Origin: Kerstersia similis
GTDB taxonomy: Bacteria; Pseudomonadota; Gammaproteobacteria; Burkholderiales; Burkholderiaceae_B
Length of the DNA stretch: 64,000 bases
NCBI RefSeq assembly: GCF_965139615.1
Contig: NZ_CBCSIQ010000024.1
Location: forward strand, 1 to 64,000
Direction: 5' to 3'
Both the position numbers and the translations under genes were made by a program. Under the pieces are notes generated by a model. It worked only from the letters and a program-made list of their open reading frames with translations, had not been told where the DNA came from and did not search any database. This document shows positions 45,355-54,537 of this stretch, piece after piece. The first letter of the stretch is position 1. The number at the start of each line of letters is the position of its first letter.

Positions 45355-45422
45355 TCCCCGTTCCCCCCTTCCATGCCGACTGCCCCGTATGACTGTCCCG
45401 GCTCAGTTCACGGCAAGGCCGA

Positions 45423-46118
45423 TCAGCACTTGCCCTGCTGCCAGCAATCATAGCGCCATACCCACGGACGGATAGCGTCCGGTTCGGCCCAAATTCCCTG
45501 TTTTTCACGCCGTGCCTGCTGCTCCAGCGTCACCATATATTTGTCTCGCAGATGCTTGCCCTTGCCCTGCTGGTTGGCCCAGGCATAGCCAGCGGCCACC
45601 ATGCGCCGGTTGGCGCTATCGTTCCCGCCCAGCAATACGTCGCAGACATCGCGCCCGTATTGATCTGCCTCGTAGCATTGCAAGGACACCTGCTGGCCCG
45701 CGACCAGGCGATCCAGCTCGCGACGCGCTGCCGCACCGAAGGGCTGCCCCGGACGGGCCGCGCCATCCCCGGTTTCCGGCGCGTCGATATTGGCCAGCCG
45801 AATGCGACGCTGCGCCTGGCCAGCCGGCCGCACCGTCAGCGTGTCGCCATCCGCCACATGCACAACCTGGCCTTGTATGGCATAACGGTACTGGTCCGTC
45901 GGCAGCGCCGGCCACTGCGCCGCAGACCGTTCCGCCGCGGCCCCCGCCTGCGGCGTTACCTCTGACGAAGGCGCCCGATCCTGCCCGACCCAGCTGGCCA
46001 GTACCGCAAAAAGAAACACCACCCCGAGAACGACCAGCTTCCGGCCAGAAAAGGGACCTGAACGCCTGCTGCCTGGAGCAGAAGCCTGCCGGGAGGAACG
46101 GGAAGAATTGGAACGCAT
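45423..46118 (-). CDS. Membrane-anchored thermonuclease (SNase)-family protein
   Basis: The 231-residue protein has a cytoplasmic basic Ser/Arg-rich N-terminus, one membrane helix at about 25-42 (LVVLGVVFLFAVLASWV) and an outward SNase domain (about 80-220). Motifs include VVHVADGDTLTV, RIRLANIDAPE, FGAAARREL and YGRDVCDVLL, so the Arg/Asp/Glu catalytic set of staphylococcal nuclease appears present. It probably acts on nucleic acid in the periplasm. The start at 46118 (MRSNSSRSSRQAS) is chosen over a frame to 46379 with no homology-like content. It lies 68 bp before the peptide importer. Confidence 0.85.
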   Translation of the reverse strand: MRSNSSRSSRQASAPGSRRSGPFSGRKLVVLGVVFLFAVLASWVGQDRAPSSEVTPQAGAAAERSAAQWPALPTDQYRYAIQGQVVHVADGDTLTVRPAGQAQRRIRLANIDAPETGDGAARPGQPFGAAARRELDRLVAGQQVSLQCYEADQYGRDVCDVLLGGNDSANRRMVAAGYAWANQQGKGKHLRDKYMVTLEQQARREKQGIWAEPDAIRPWVWRYDCWQQGKC

Positions 46119-46419
46119 GGCGACTCGGCCTGTGAGCGCACCCTGGCGCAGTTGAACAAGCGGAACAGGGGATGTTGCATCTGGCCCCTGGTGCCCGCCA
46201 CCAAGCGAATGATGATAGCACCGAGACTCTCCATCGCTGCAGGGTATGAACCGCTGCTGCGCTTGCGCCCGTGCAGGCTCGTCGGCGCGCGCGTTTAAGT
46301 GCCAACCAGCCCTGGCGCTCCTATAATGAGTTTGCTGACCGGACCGCCGCAGCGCGTTCCCTTGCCCTGCCAAGGCCATACGCTCCCGTTTCCGCTGCTC
46401 CCCCGCTTTTGGAAGGGTT
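46119..46419. other. Divergent intergenic region between SNase-like and YoaK-like genes
   Basis: This 301-bp stretch separates two divergent genes. TATAAT at 46322-46327 on the plus strand is a good -10 box for the YoaK-like gene about 95 bp downstream, though its -35 box is poor. Nothing else was recognised. Confidence 0.45.
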
Positions 46420-47283
46420 ATGTCGTTGCGCTACACACACTGGACCGATACTCGTCGGACGCCCAAGACTGACGCGCGCCTGGGCGCCTGCCTGGCATTT
46501 GTCGCGGGTGCAGCCAATGCCGGCGGTTTCCTGGCGGTTGGCCAGTACACCTCGCATATGTCAGGCATGGTCTCCGGCATTGCCGATCATCTCAGTGCCC
46601 GCAATCTCGAGCTGGCGCTGGCCTGCGTCGTGGCCGTCTGCTCATTCCTGGCCGGTGCCATCACCACATCCATTCTGGTCAACTATGCGCGCCGCAAGCG
46701 CCTGCACTCGCAGTACTCCATTCCGATGCTGCTGGAGGCAGCCCTGTTGCTGCTGTTCGGCCTGATCGGCGCGCAGATTGCCCGGCAGGTCACTTTTCTG
46801 CAGCCTCCTACCGTCGTCCTGCTGTGCTACATGATGGGCCTGCAAAATGCCCTGATCACCAAGATTTCCAATGCCGTGATCCGCACGACCCATGTCACCG
46901 GCATGGTGACCGATATTGGCATAGAACTGGGCAAGCTGTTCTATATCAATAGCCCGCGCGCCACCCATCGGGGGCAAGGGCGGGTCGTTGCCAATCGCGC
47001 CAAGCTGATTCTGCACAGCAAGCTTCTGCTGGCTTTTCTGGTAGGTGCCATGACAGGCGCTTTCGGCTTTCAGTCCTGGGGCTATTCCATGACGCTGCCG
47101 CTTTCCTTCTTCTTGCTGGTGCTGGCCTTGCCGCCGCTCTGGAACGACTTGCGCGTACGGTGGCGTGTCCGCCGTTATCATCCTGCAGAAGAATTACACG
47201 AACACGCCGAGCCGGAACACACCGGCCAGGTCGCTCCCGACGCCGCACCGCCCCCCACCACGGCGCGTGCGCCGCAGGATTGA
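46420..47283 (+). CDS. YoaK family (DUF1275) membrane protein
   Basis: The 287-residue protein matches DUF1275/YoaK. It shows FVAGAANAGGFLAVGQYTSHMSG, several hydrophobic spans, and YMMGLQNALITKISNAVIRTTHVTGMVTDIGIELG, the family's central motif. The hydrophilic C-terminal tail (about 245-287) is His/Pro/Glu-rich. Function of the family is not established. GGAAGGG lies just before the ATG. An ABC exporter gene begins 38 bp downstream on the same strand, so the two may be co-transcribed. Confidence 0.9.
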   Translation: MSLRYTHWTDTRRTPKTDARLGACLAFVAGAANAGGFLAVGQYTSHMSGMVSGIADHLSARNLELALACVVAVCSFLAGAITTSILVNYARRKRLHSQYSIPMLLEAALLLLFGLIGAQIARQVTFLQPPTVVLLCYMMGLQNALITKISNAVIRTTHVTGMVTDIGIELGKLFYINSPRATHRGQGRVVANRAKLILHSKLLLAFLVGAMTGAFGFQSWGYSMTLPLSFFLLVLALPPLWNDLRVRWRVRRYHPAEELHEHAEPEHTGQVAPDAAPPPTTARAPQD

Positions 47284-47321
47284 CCCTCGTTGCACACAGC
47301 TTCAAAAATACTGAGTTACGC

Positions 47322-49202
47322 ATGCCAAAACAGACCAAGTCGTCCCTGTTCCAACGTTTCGAAAACCTGATCAATCCGTTCAAGCCATCGCCCGATACCG
47401 CGCCGCCGGACGAGGTAGGCGCGTTCTACCGCTTCTATCTGAAGCAAGTCTGGCCCTGGTTCATTCTGCTGCTGGTCGTCGGGCTGGCCGGTTCGCTGGT
47501 TGAGGTCGCCCTCTTCAGCTTTATCGGTGAAATCGTCGATATGGCGCAATCCACGGCCAAGGAAGATTTTTTCACGGTGCATGGTACGGCGCTGCTGACG
47601 ATGGCCATCATCGCCCTGCTGGTCCGGCCCTTGCTGTCTGGCCTGCATAACCTGCTGGTGCACCAGACCATCAACCCGAATTTCGCCACGATGATCCGCT
47701 GGCAGAACCACCGCTATGTCCTTGGACAAAGCCTGAGTTTTTTCCAGAACGATCTGGCCGGCCGTACTGCCAGCCGCATCATGCAGACGTCGCTGGCGCT
47801 GCGCGAATCGTCCGTACAGATGGTGGATGCCCTCTGGCGCATGGTGGTGTATTCGGGCAGCGCCATTTACCTGTTCGCCCAGGCCGACTGGCTGCTGACC
47901 CTGCCGCTGCTGTTCTGGCTGGTCTGTTATATCGGCCTGCTCGCTTACTTCGTGCCGTTGGCACGGCGCCGCTCCGCGGCATCCGCAGCCGCGCGCGCCA
48001 AGCTGCTGGGCCGTATTGTCGATAGCTATACCAATATCATCACGCTCAAGCTGTTCGCCCATACCCGTCTGGAAGAGCAGCACGCCCAGGCCGCCATGGC
48101 GGAGCAAACGGCCAAGGCGCAAATGTCCGGCCGCGTCATCACCGCCATGGACTTCGCCATTACCAGCCTGAGCGGCATTCTGATCGTCGGCACCGCAGGG
48201 CTCGCGGTCTGGCTCTGGCACGCCGGCCATGCTTCCCTGGGCGTCATTGCGCTGTCCACGGGCCTCGTGATCCGTATCAACACCATGTCCGGCTGGATCA
48301 TGTGGGTCGTGAGCGGCATTTTCGAAAGCTTCGGCGTGGTTCAGGACGGCTTGCGCACCATCGCCCAACCGCGCAGCGTCGTGGATGCGCCCAAGGCCCC
48401 GCCACTGGCCATCACCCAGGGCGATATCCGCTTTGACCATGTCCAGTTCCACTACGACGAACGCCATCCCGTTCTGCAGGGCGTGGATCTGCACATTCGT
48501 CCCGGAGAAAAAATCGGCCTGATCGGCCCATCTGGCGTCGGTAAATCCACGCTGGTCAACTTGCTGCTGAGGCTGTATGACGTCCAGGGCGGACGCATTC
48601 TGGTTGACCAGCAGGACATCGCCCAAGTGCAGCAGGATAGCTTGCGCGAACAGATCGGTATCGTGACCCAGGAACCGTCCCTGCTGCACCGCTCCATCCG
48701 GGAAAACCTGCTCTACGGGCGTCCCGGCGCCAGCGATGCAGAATTGTTTGAAGCCCTGGCCCAGGCCAGCGCCGCAGACTTCGTGCCCAAGCTGAGCGAT
48801 GGCGATGGCCGCCAGGGGCTGGATGCTTACGTCGGCGAACGCGGCGTCAAACTGTCCGGCGGGCAGCGCCAACGCATTGCCATTGCCCGAGTCCTGCTGA
48901 AAAACGCCCCCATCCTGGTGCTCGATGAAGCGACATCGGCGCTCGATTCGGAAGTAGAAGCAGCCATCCAGGACAGCCTGGATATCCTGATGCGCGGCAA
49001 GACGGTGATCGCCATCGCCCACCGTCTCTCCACGATTGCCCGCATGGATCGTCTGGTCGTACTGAACCAGGGCCATATCGTCGAAAGCGGCACGCATGCC
49101 GAACTGCTGGCGCAAGGCGGCCTTTACGCCCGCCTGTGGGAACGCCAAAGTGGCGGCTTCATGGCACAAGCGGCGGAGGCCTCTGCCGATGTCGAAGCCT
49201 GA
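47322..49202 (+). CDS. ABC exporter, fused permease and ATPase (MsbA/lipid-A-export-like class)
   Basis: The 626-residue half-transporter has an N-terminal membrane domain (about 35-330) with six spans. The ATPase domain (about 370-600) shows Walker A GPSGVGKST, Q-loop VTQEPSLLH, signature LSGGQRQR, Walker B ILVLDEATSALD and the H-loop AHRLST. It would work as a homodimer to export a lipid or other hydrophobic substrate; none can be named. The start MPKQTKSSLFQRFENL at 47322 is preferred over a frame that begins inside the upstream gene. A hairpin terminator follows. Confidence 0.9.
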   Translation: MPKQTKSSLFQRFENLINPFKPSPDTAPPDEVGAFYRFYLKQVWPWFILLLVVGLAGSLVEVALFSFIGEIVDMAQSTAKEDFFTVHGTALLTMAIIALLVRPLLSGLHNLLVHQTINPNFATMIRWQNHRYVLGQSLSFFQNDLAGRTASRIMQTSLALRESSVQMVDALWRMVVYSGSAIYLFAQADWLLTLPLLFWLVCYIGLLAYFVPLARRRSAASAAARAKLLGRIVDSYTNIITLKLFAHTRLEEQHAQAAMAEQTAKAQMSGRVITAMDFAITSLSGILIVGTAGLAVWLWHAGHASLGVIALSTGLVIRINTMSGWIMWVVSGIFESFGVVQDGLRTIAQPRSVVDAPKAPPLAITQGDIRFDHVQFHYDERHPVLQGVDLHIRPGEKIGLIGPSGVGKSTLVNLLLRLYDVQGGRILVDQQDIAQVQQDSLREQIGIVTQEPSLLHRSIRENLLYGRPGASDAELFEALAQASAADFVPKLSDGDGRQGLDAYVGERGVKLSGGQRQRIAIARVLLKNAPILVLDEATSALDSEVEAAIQDSLDILMRGKTVIAIAHRLSTIARMDRLVVLNQGHIVESGTHAELLAQGGLYARLWERQSGGFMAQAAEASADVEA

Positions 49203-49262
49203 CCGCAGGAATACCTGAACCTTGCCTGGCCCGACGGGCCAGGCTCACGCAGTGGCGGCCAT

Positions 49263-49317
49263 AAAAAAAACACACCCCGAAAACGCGACAGATATCCGCG
49301 CTTCCGGGGTGTTTTTC
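49263..49317. terminator. Bidirectional terminator between the ABC exporter and alcohol dehydrogenase genes
   Basis: ACACCCCG (49272-49279) pairs with CGGGGTGT (49305-49312). An A-run lies on the left and a T-run on the right, so it can serve both convergent genes. The loop is long (25 bases) and partly self-complementary. Confidence 0.75.
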
Positions 49318-49350
49318 ATGGATGCGCCCAAGGGCGCATCCCTTCTGGCA

Positions 49351-50379
49351 TCACGCAGCCAGATCCAATACGACGCGGCCGTTGATCTTGCCTTGGCGCA
49401 TGCGATCGAACACTTCGTTGACGTTTTCCAGCTTGTCGGACGTCACCGTCGCCTTGACCTTGCCATCTCCGGCAAAATCCAGGGCCTCCTGCAAGTCCAG
49501 GCGCGTCCCGACAATGGAACCGCGTACGGTCGTGCCATTGAGCACCATATCGAAAATGGACAGCGAGAACTCGCCCGGCGGCAAACCATTGAGCGCAATC
49601 GTGCCGCCACGGCGCGTCATTCCCATGGCCTGCTGGAACGCGATAGGCGACACGGCGGTCACCAGCGCGCCATGCACGCCCCCGACTTCACGTTTCAGGT
49701 AAGCCGCAGGGTCGGTATTGCGTGCATTAACGGTGACTTCGGCGCCCAGCTTGCGCGCCAGTTCCAGCTTTTCATCATCAACATCCACGGCGGCAACATT
49801 CAGCCCCATGGCTCGCGCGTACTGCACAGCCACGTGCCCAAGGCCGCCGATTCCCGAAATGGCGACCCATTGCCCAGCCTGGGTCTCCGTCATCTTCAAT
49901 CCCTTGTACACCGTCACGCCGGCGCACAGGATAGGCGCAATCTCGATGAAGTCCACGCTCTTGGGCAGCAAACCGACATAGGAAGCATTGGCCAGCGCGT
50001 ATTCCGCAAAGCCGCCATTGACCGAGTAACCGGCATTCTGCTGCTTTTCACACAGCGTTTCCCAGCCGCCCAGGCAGTGCTCGCAATAACCGCAAGCCGA
50101 ATACAGCCAGGGAATACCGACGCGATCCCCTTCCTTGACATGAGTGACGCCCTGGCCAACCGCCACGACATGCCCCACGCCCTCATGGCCTGGAATGAAG
50201 GGCGGATTGGGCTTGACCGGCCAATCTCCTTCCACGGCGTGCAGATCGGTATGGCAAACGCCGCATGCTTCGATCTTGACAAGGATGTCACCCGGCCCCG
50301 GACGCGGAACTTCAACTTCTTCGATCCGCAGGGGCTGGCCGAAAGTACGTAGAACTGCCGCTTTCATCGTGCGTTGCAT
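49351..50379 (-). CDS. adhP: Zinc-dependent alcohol dehydrogenase, AdhP-type
   Basis: The 342-residue enzyme oxidises ethanol or other primary alcohols with NAD. Catalytic zinc ligands are C42 (CGVCHTD), H64/E65 (PGHEGVG) and C152. Structural zinc cysteines are C96, C99, C102 and C110 (ACGYCEHCLGGWETLC). The NAD loop is GIGGLGHVAVQYA. AAGGAG precedes the start. It lies 168 bp downstream of the aldehyde dehydrogenase gene on the same strand, and together they convert alcohol to acid. Confidence 0.95.
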   Translation of the reverse strand: MQRTMKAAVLRTFGQPLRIEEVEVPRPGPGDILVKIEACGVCHTDLHAVEGDWPVKPNPPFIPGHEGVGHVVAVGQGVTHVKEGDRVGIPWLYSACGYCEHCLGGWETLCEKQQNAGYSVNGGFAEYALANASYVGLLPKSVDFIEIAPILCAGVTVYKGLKMTETQAGQWVAISGIGGLGHVAVQYARAMGLNVAAVDVDDEKLELARKLGAEVTVNARNTDPAAYLKREVGGVHGALVTAVSPIAFQQAMGMTRRGGTIALNGLPPGEFSLSIFDMVLNGTTVRGSIVGTRLDLQEALDFAGDGKVKATVTSDKLENVNEVFDRMRQGKINGRVVLDLAA

Positions 50380-50468
50380 GGATACGCTCCTTGAAACAAA
50401 TCAAACACCATCATGGACAAAAGCGTGACCGGGCGTCTTGATCCCGATCATGCTTCGCCACCAAAGGG

Positions 50469-50493
50469 GTCTGTGGCGCTGGGCGCCACAGAC
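50469..50493. other. Perfect hairpin between aldehyde and alcohol dehydrogenase genes
   Basis: GTCTGTGGCG (50469-50478) pairs perfectly with CGCCACAGAC (50484-50493) around five bases, about 55 bp past the aldehyde dehydrogenase stop codon. It lacks a clear T-tract on the minus strand, so partial termination or 3'-end protection is as likely as full termination. Confidence 0.55.
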
Positions 50494-50547
50494 AACGCGC
50501 AGGCAGCAGGCCGAAACGTCCCGGCCTACCGTCTGCTCGTTTCGTGC

Positions 50548-52074
50548 TCAATAAAAGCCCAATGCGTTGGGGCTGTAGCTCACCAGCAGGCACTTGGTTT
50601 GCTGGTAGTTGGACAAGGCGACCTTGTGGGTTTCACGGCCGATACCGGATTCCTTGTAGCCACCGAACGCCGCATGCGCAGGATAGAGGTGATAGCAGTT
50701 GGTCCAGACCCGGCCTGCCTGCACGCCACGCCCGACCCGGTAGGCTTGCGAACCGTCACGCGTCCAGACACCGGCACCCAGGCCGAAGGACGTATCGTTG
50801 GCGATGGCGATGGCTTCTTCCTCATCCTTGAACGTCGTGACAGCCGCGACGGGCCCGAAAATTTCCTCCTGGAAAATACGCATGTCATTCTTGCCCAGCA
50901 GCAAAGTCGGGCTGATGTAGTAGCCATCCTCCAGGCCTTCCTTGAGCGGGTTACGCGTGCCGCCGATCAGGCACTCTGCGCCTTCGTTGCGGCCGATGTC
51001 GATATAGGACAGGATCTTGTCCATCTGCGCCTTGGATACCTGCGCTCCCACCATGGTCTGGCGATCCAGCGGGTTACCGGTCTTGATGGACTTGACCCGG
51101 GCAACCGCCTTTTCAATAAAACGCTCGTAGATGGATTCCTGAATCAGGATGCGCGAGGGGCATGTGCAGATTTCACCCTGGTTCAAAGCGAACATAGACA
51201 GACCTTCCAAGGCCTTGTCCAGGAAAGCATCATCCTTATCGAGAACGTCGGCAAAGAAGATATTGGGCGATTTCCCGCCCAGTTCGACCGTTGCCGGAAT
51301 CAGGTTTTCTGCTGCGGCATGCAGGATATGGCGCCCCACCGGCGTGGAGCCCGTGAATGCCACCTTGGCAATGCGCTTGCTGGTCGCCAAGGCCTCACCG
51401 GCCTCCTTGCCAAAGCCGTTGACAATATTGAGCACGCCTGCCGGCAGCAGGTCGCCAATCAGCTCCATCAGTACCAGGATGGAAGCCGGCGTCTGCTCTG
51501 CCGGCTTCAGCACGACCGGGCATCCTGCCGCCAGTGCCGGCGCCAGCTTCCAGGCGGCCATCAGCAAGGGGAAATTCCACGGAATGATCTGACCGACCAC
51601 GCCAATGGGCTCCTTGAAGTGGTAGGCAACCGTGGTGCTGTCAATCTCGGAAATTGCGCCTTCCTCGGCCCGCAGGCAACCCGCGAAGTAACGGAAGTGA
51701 TCCACGGCCAGTGGCAGGTCGGCAGCCATGGTTTCGCGCAGCGGCTTGCCGTTATCTATGGTTTCGGCAACCGCCAGGCGTTCGAGGTTCTGTTCGATGC
51801 GATCGGCGATGCGCAGCAGGATGTTGGAGCGCTCGGCAGCGGACGTCCTGCCCCAGGCGGCACGCGCGGCATGGGCGGCATCCAGGGCCAATTCGATATC
51901 CTGCGCGTCGGAACGCGGCACACTGGTAAATGCCTGGCCGGTGATGGGCGAAATGTCCTCGAAGTAGTTGCCTGCCACCGGTGCAACCCACTTGCCACCG
52001 ATGAAGTTCTCATACTTCTTCTTGAACGGAAATTCGACATCCAGTCCCAGCTTCTTCAAATCTGACAGATTCAT
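50548..52074 (-). CDS. Aldehyde dehydrogenase (acetaldehyde dehydrogenase II / ExaC-like)
   Basis: The 508-residue NAD-dependent enzyme oxidises acetaldehyde and related aldehydes to acids. It shows N167 (PWNFPL), the cofactor region FTGSTPVG, general base E265 (VELGGKSP) and the catalytic cysteine in NQGEICTCPSR (C303, with a second Cys two residues on). It begins MNLSDLKKLGLDVEFPFKKKY after an AAGGAG motif. A sigma-54 promoter lies 60-76 bp upstream and an AcoR-type activator is divergent, as for many alcohol-inducible aldehyde dehydrogenases. Confidence 0.94.
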   Translation of the reverse strand: MNLSDLKKLGLDVEFPFKKKYENFIGGKWVAPVAGNYFEDISPITGQAFTSVPRSDAQDIELALDAAHAARAAWGRTSAAERSNILLRIADRIEQNLERLAVAETIDNGKPLRETMAADLPLAVDHFRYFAGCLRAEEGAISEIDSTTVAYHFKEPIGVVGQIIPWNFPLLMAAWKLAPALAAGCPVVLKPAEQTPASILVLMELIGDLLPAGVLNIVNGFGKEAGEALATSKRIAKVAFTGSTPVGRHILHAAAENLIPATVELGGKSPNIFFADVLDKDDAFLDKALEGLSMFALNQGEICTCPSRILIQESIYERFIEKAVARVKSIKTGNPLDRQTMVGAQVSKAQMDKILSYIDIGRNEGAECLIGGTRNPLKEGLEDGYYISPTLLLGKNDMRIFQEEIFGPVAAVTTFKDEEEAIAIANDTSFGLGAGVWTRDGSQAYRVGRGVQAGRVWTNCYHLYPAHAAFGGYKESGIGRETHKVALSNYQQTKCLLVSYSPNALGFY

Positions 52075-52134
52075 GCCTCTTCTCCTTTAACGGTTCGGAA
52101 CCGCACCATGCGGCGCCGCCCTTGCCGGTACATA

Positions 52135-52150
52135 AGCAATTAGCATGCCA
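52135..52150 (-). promoter_or_regulatory. Sigma-54 (-24/-12) promoter for the aldehyde dehydrogenase gene
   Basis: TGGCATGCTAATTGCT on the minus strand matches the TGGCAC-N5-TTGCW consensus with one substitution and exact GG-to-GC spacing. It lies 61-76 bp upstream of the start codon, and a sigma-54 activator is encoded divergently. Confidence 0.75.
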
Positions 52151-52259
52151 AGAAGCAGGAAAAAATGCTTCTCGTTTTCCGCGCTGGTGCAGGCGCAGGT
52201 TTAGGGCATAATTTGCTTATGCCGTACCTCAGCCAGTCCTGGCTGCAACGCTGCAAACC

Positions 52260-52308
52260 GCGACACTGCGACACATTCAAAGACAACACCTGTCGCATAA
52301 AGCGACAC
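52260..52308. promoter_or_regulatory. Probable enhancer sites for the AcoR-type activator
   Basis: GCGACAC is directly repeated at 52260-52266 and 52268-52274, and TGTCGC-ATAAA-GCGACA forms a perfect dyad at 52291-52307. The cluster lies 110-170 bp upstream of the sigma-54 promoter, the usual distance for enhancer-binding proteins, and also just upstream of the activator's own start. Confidence 0.6.
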
Positions 52309-52383
52309 TTTGATTTTGCAATCTTTGTCGCCTTGCGCGTACCACGCATAGATCGTAACGACGTTCTAAGGGAGGCCATAGAG

Positions 52384-54498
52384 ATGACATTCCATTTCGC
52401 CGCTGCACTGCAAGCCGAACCCTCTTCGGCCTCGGTGCTGCGTTCCTGGCAACGCTGCATGGCTCGGGAATCCGACATGCAACCCGATCCCGTCATGCTG
52501 GTACGCGGCGAACTCAATGTCAGGCTGGCACAGCATGCCAGCCTGCTGCAGGCGGCCCAGCCGGAAATCGACACGCTCTCCAATATGGTGGGGCGCCACG
52601 CCGGCATCGTGCTGCTGGCGGATGCCACTGGGGTGATCCTGCAAACCGCTGGAAACACCAGTTTCCTGCAACAGGCGGAAAGCGTGGCGCTGCAGCCCGG
52701 CGTCAGCTGGGCCGAACAGCACCGCGGCACCAATGCCATCGGCACTGCCTTGCTGGAAAACACGCCGGTACGCGTGCATGGTGCGGAACATTATCTGCAC
52801 TGCAACCGTATTCTGAGTTGTCACGGTGCGCCGGTCTGGTCGCCGCGTGGCGACCGCATGGGTGTACTCGATATTTCCGGCGAAGCGTCGCAGTTGCATG
52901 ACTACGCGCTGGGCCTGGCCGCGCTGTGTTCACGGCTGATTACCAACCGGATGATGCAGCAAAGCCTCTCCGGGCGGGAATTGCTCGTCTTTCAACGCCA
53001 GCCTTCCTTGCTGGAATCGACTGAGCGGGCCTTGCTGCTGCTGGAGGACGGCCACATTGTTGGCGCCAATGACCTTGCGCTGAGCCTGCTGCGCACCTCC
53101 TGGAGCGACTTGCTTGATCAGCCGGCGCAACGCTGGCTGGGCGAATGGCAACAACTGGGCCAGGAGGCCACCTTGCTGCGGGCCCCGGACGGCGAAAGCT
53201 TTTATGCCAGCCTGTTCCGCAATCGCACACTCATCCCGGTCGGCGCGACCTTCCCGGCATCCAGCGCCGTTTCCCTGGCAGCATCGGCTGCAAGCGCGCC
53301 GGTGTCTCCCCCTGCCGCAGCACACGCTTCCCCCCCAACGCCGGCCGCCTCTCCCGCACGCCCGGTACGCCCTGAGGGCCAGGCATCAGCGGAAACACCG
53401 CCCAGGGAAGAGCGGCCCGCAGGCGTCCGCCCCCACCCCGCCCTGGCACCCAAGCTGGCCCTGGATCCCCAACTGAGCACGCGATTTGATGCCGTGCGCC
53501 GTGCCTTTGATGGCGGCTTGGGGGTGTTTCTGCAAGGGGAAACCGGAGCCGGCAAGGAAATTTATGCCCGCCGGCTGCACGCAGCCAGCCGCTGGCGCAA
53601 TGGCCCCTTTGTTGCCGTCAATTGCGGCGCCCTGCCTGAATCCCTGATCGAAGCCGAACTGTTCGGCTATGAAGCCGGCGCCTTTACCGGCGCGCGCCGC
53701 AATGGCTCGCGTGGCCGGCTGCGCGAGGCAGACGGTGGCGTTCTGTTCCTGGATGAAATCGGCGACATGCCTCTCAGTCTGCAGACCCGCCTGCTGCGCG
53801 CCTTGCAGGAACGGGCGGTGCAACCCCTGGGTTCGGATCGCCTGATACCGGTCGAATTCGGCCTGATCAGCGCCACCCACCGGGACATCGGCGCACTGGT
53901 GCAGGCCGAGCAGTTCCGTAATGACTTGTTCTATCGCCTGCATGACCTGCGCGTCAATTTGCCGCCACTGCGCGAACGCGCGGATTTCCGCAGTTATGTG
54001 TGCAGCATGCTGCGCGCCACCGCAGGCGATGCCCTGCCCTTGACCCTGGATGACAGCGCGCTGGATCAACTCACCCGCCACCCCTGGCCCGGCAATTACC
54101 GCGAACTCCAGGCCTTCATGCGTACCTTGAGCGTCATGAGCGCCCCCGGCAGCGTGATCACTGCCGCAGATGTCGCCGCGTATCTGCAAAATGTTGCGCT
54201 GCCCGGTAGCCAGACATCCAACACGGCCGGATCACCTCCCCTTCAGCCGGCATCGCCATCTGATACCGGCGCCGCCGCATCCGCCGTGGCAGCAGATGCT
54301 CCCCCCGCGCCCCGCACGAAGCCCGCCGGCCTGCGCGACGCCACGCTTGCCATGATCGAACAAACCCTGGCGGCCTGCAGTGGCAACGTGTCACAGGCGG
54401 CGCGGCGGCTGGGCATCCATCGCAGTACCATTTATCGTCACCTGGAACGCGACCCAGGGCTCATGCCCCCCCATGCCCTTGTCCGGGCCAGAGGCTGA
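52384..54498 (+). CDS. Sigma-54-dependent activator, AcoR family
   Basis: The 704-residue protein has an N-terminal GAF-like sensor region (about 45-215), a PAS-like segment (about 240-300), a long Ala/Pro-rich linker (about 310-370), an AAA+ domain and a Fis-type helix-turn-helix at the end (NVSQAARRLGIHRSTIYRHL). The AAA+ part shows Walker A GETGAGKE, the sigma-54 contact GAFTGA and Walker B GGVLFLDEIGD. The GGGAGG motif nine bases before 52384 decides the start. It probably activates the divergent aldehyde dehydrogenase gene in response to alcohol or aldehyde; the inducer is inferred. Confidence 0.92.
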   Translation: MTFHFAAALQAEPSSASVLRSWQRCMARESDMQPDPVMLVRGELNVRLAQHASLLQAAQPEIDTLSNMVGRHAGIVLLADATGVILQTAGNTSFLQQAESVALQPGVSWAEQHRGTNAIGTALLENTPVRVHGAEHYLHCNRILSCHGAPVWSPRGDRMGVLDISGEASQLHDYALGLAALCSRLITNRMMQQSLSGRELLVFQRQPSLLESTERALLLLEDGHIVGANDLALSLLRTSWSDLLDQPAQRWLGEWQQLGQEATLLRAPDGESFYASLFRNRTLIPVGATFPASSAVSLAASAASAPVSPPAAAHASPPTPAASPARPVRPEGQASAETPPREERPAGVRPHPALAPKLALDPQLSTRFDAVRRAFDGGLGVFLQGETGAGKEIYARRLHAASRWRNGPFVAVNCGALPESLIEAELFGYEAGAFTGARRNGSRGRLREADGGVLFLDEIGDMPLSLQTRLLRALQERAVQPLGSDRLIPVEFGLISATHRDIGALVQAEQFRNDLFYRLHDLRVNLPPLRERADFRSYVCSMLRATAGDALPLTLDDSALDQLTRHPWPGNYRELQAFMRTLSVMSAPGSVITAADVAAYLQNVALPGSQTSNTAGSPPLQPASPSDTGAAASAVAADAPPAPRTKPAGLRDATLAMIEQTLAACSGNVSQAARRLGIHRSTIYRHLERDPGLMPPHALVRARG

Positions 54499-54537
54499 TT
54501 GCCCCGCCGGCTGCAACCCCGCCTGCCGGGCGTCCGT

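Larger units (their letters stand above)
52075..52383. other. Divergent regulatory region between aldehyde dehydrogenase and its activator gene
   Basis: This 309-bp stretch contains a sigma-54 promoter facing left (52135-52150) and a cluster of GCGACA/TGTCGC elements (52260-52308). It has no gene: the activator frame is open back to 52165, but the start at 52384 has the only good ribosome-binding site. Confidence 0.65.

Noticed and set aside
43105..45453. A 782-codon plus-strand frame opposite the YejA-like gene
   Set aside because: The minus-strand gene has a lipoprotein signal, family motifs and tight operon overlaps; the opposite frame has none.
47316..49169. A 617-codon minus-strand frame opposite the ABC exporter
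   Set aside because: Walker, Q-loop and signature motifs are all on the plus strand.
50380..50547. Separate sigma-54 promoter for the alcohol dehydrogenase gene
   Set aside because: No GG/GC pair with correct spacing was found in the gap; the gene is probably transcribed with the aldehyde dehydrogenase or from another promoter type.
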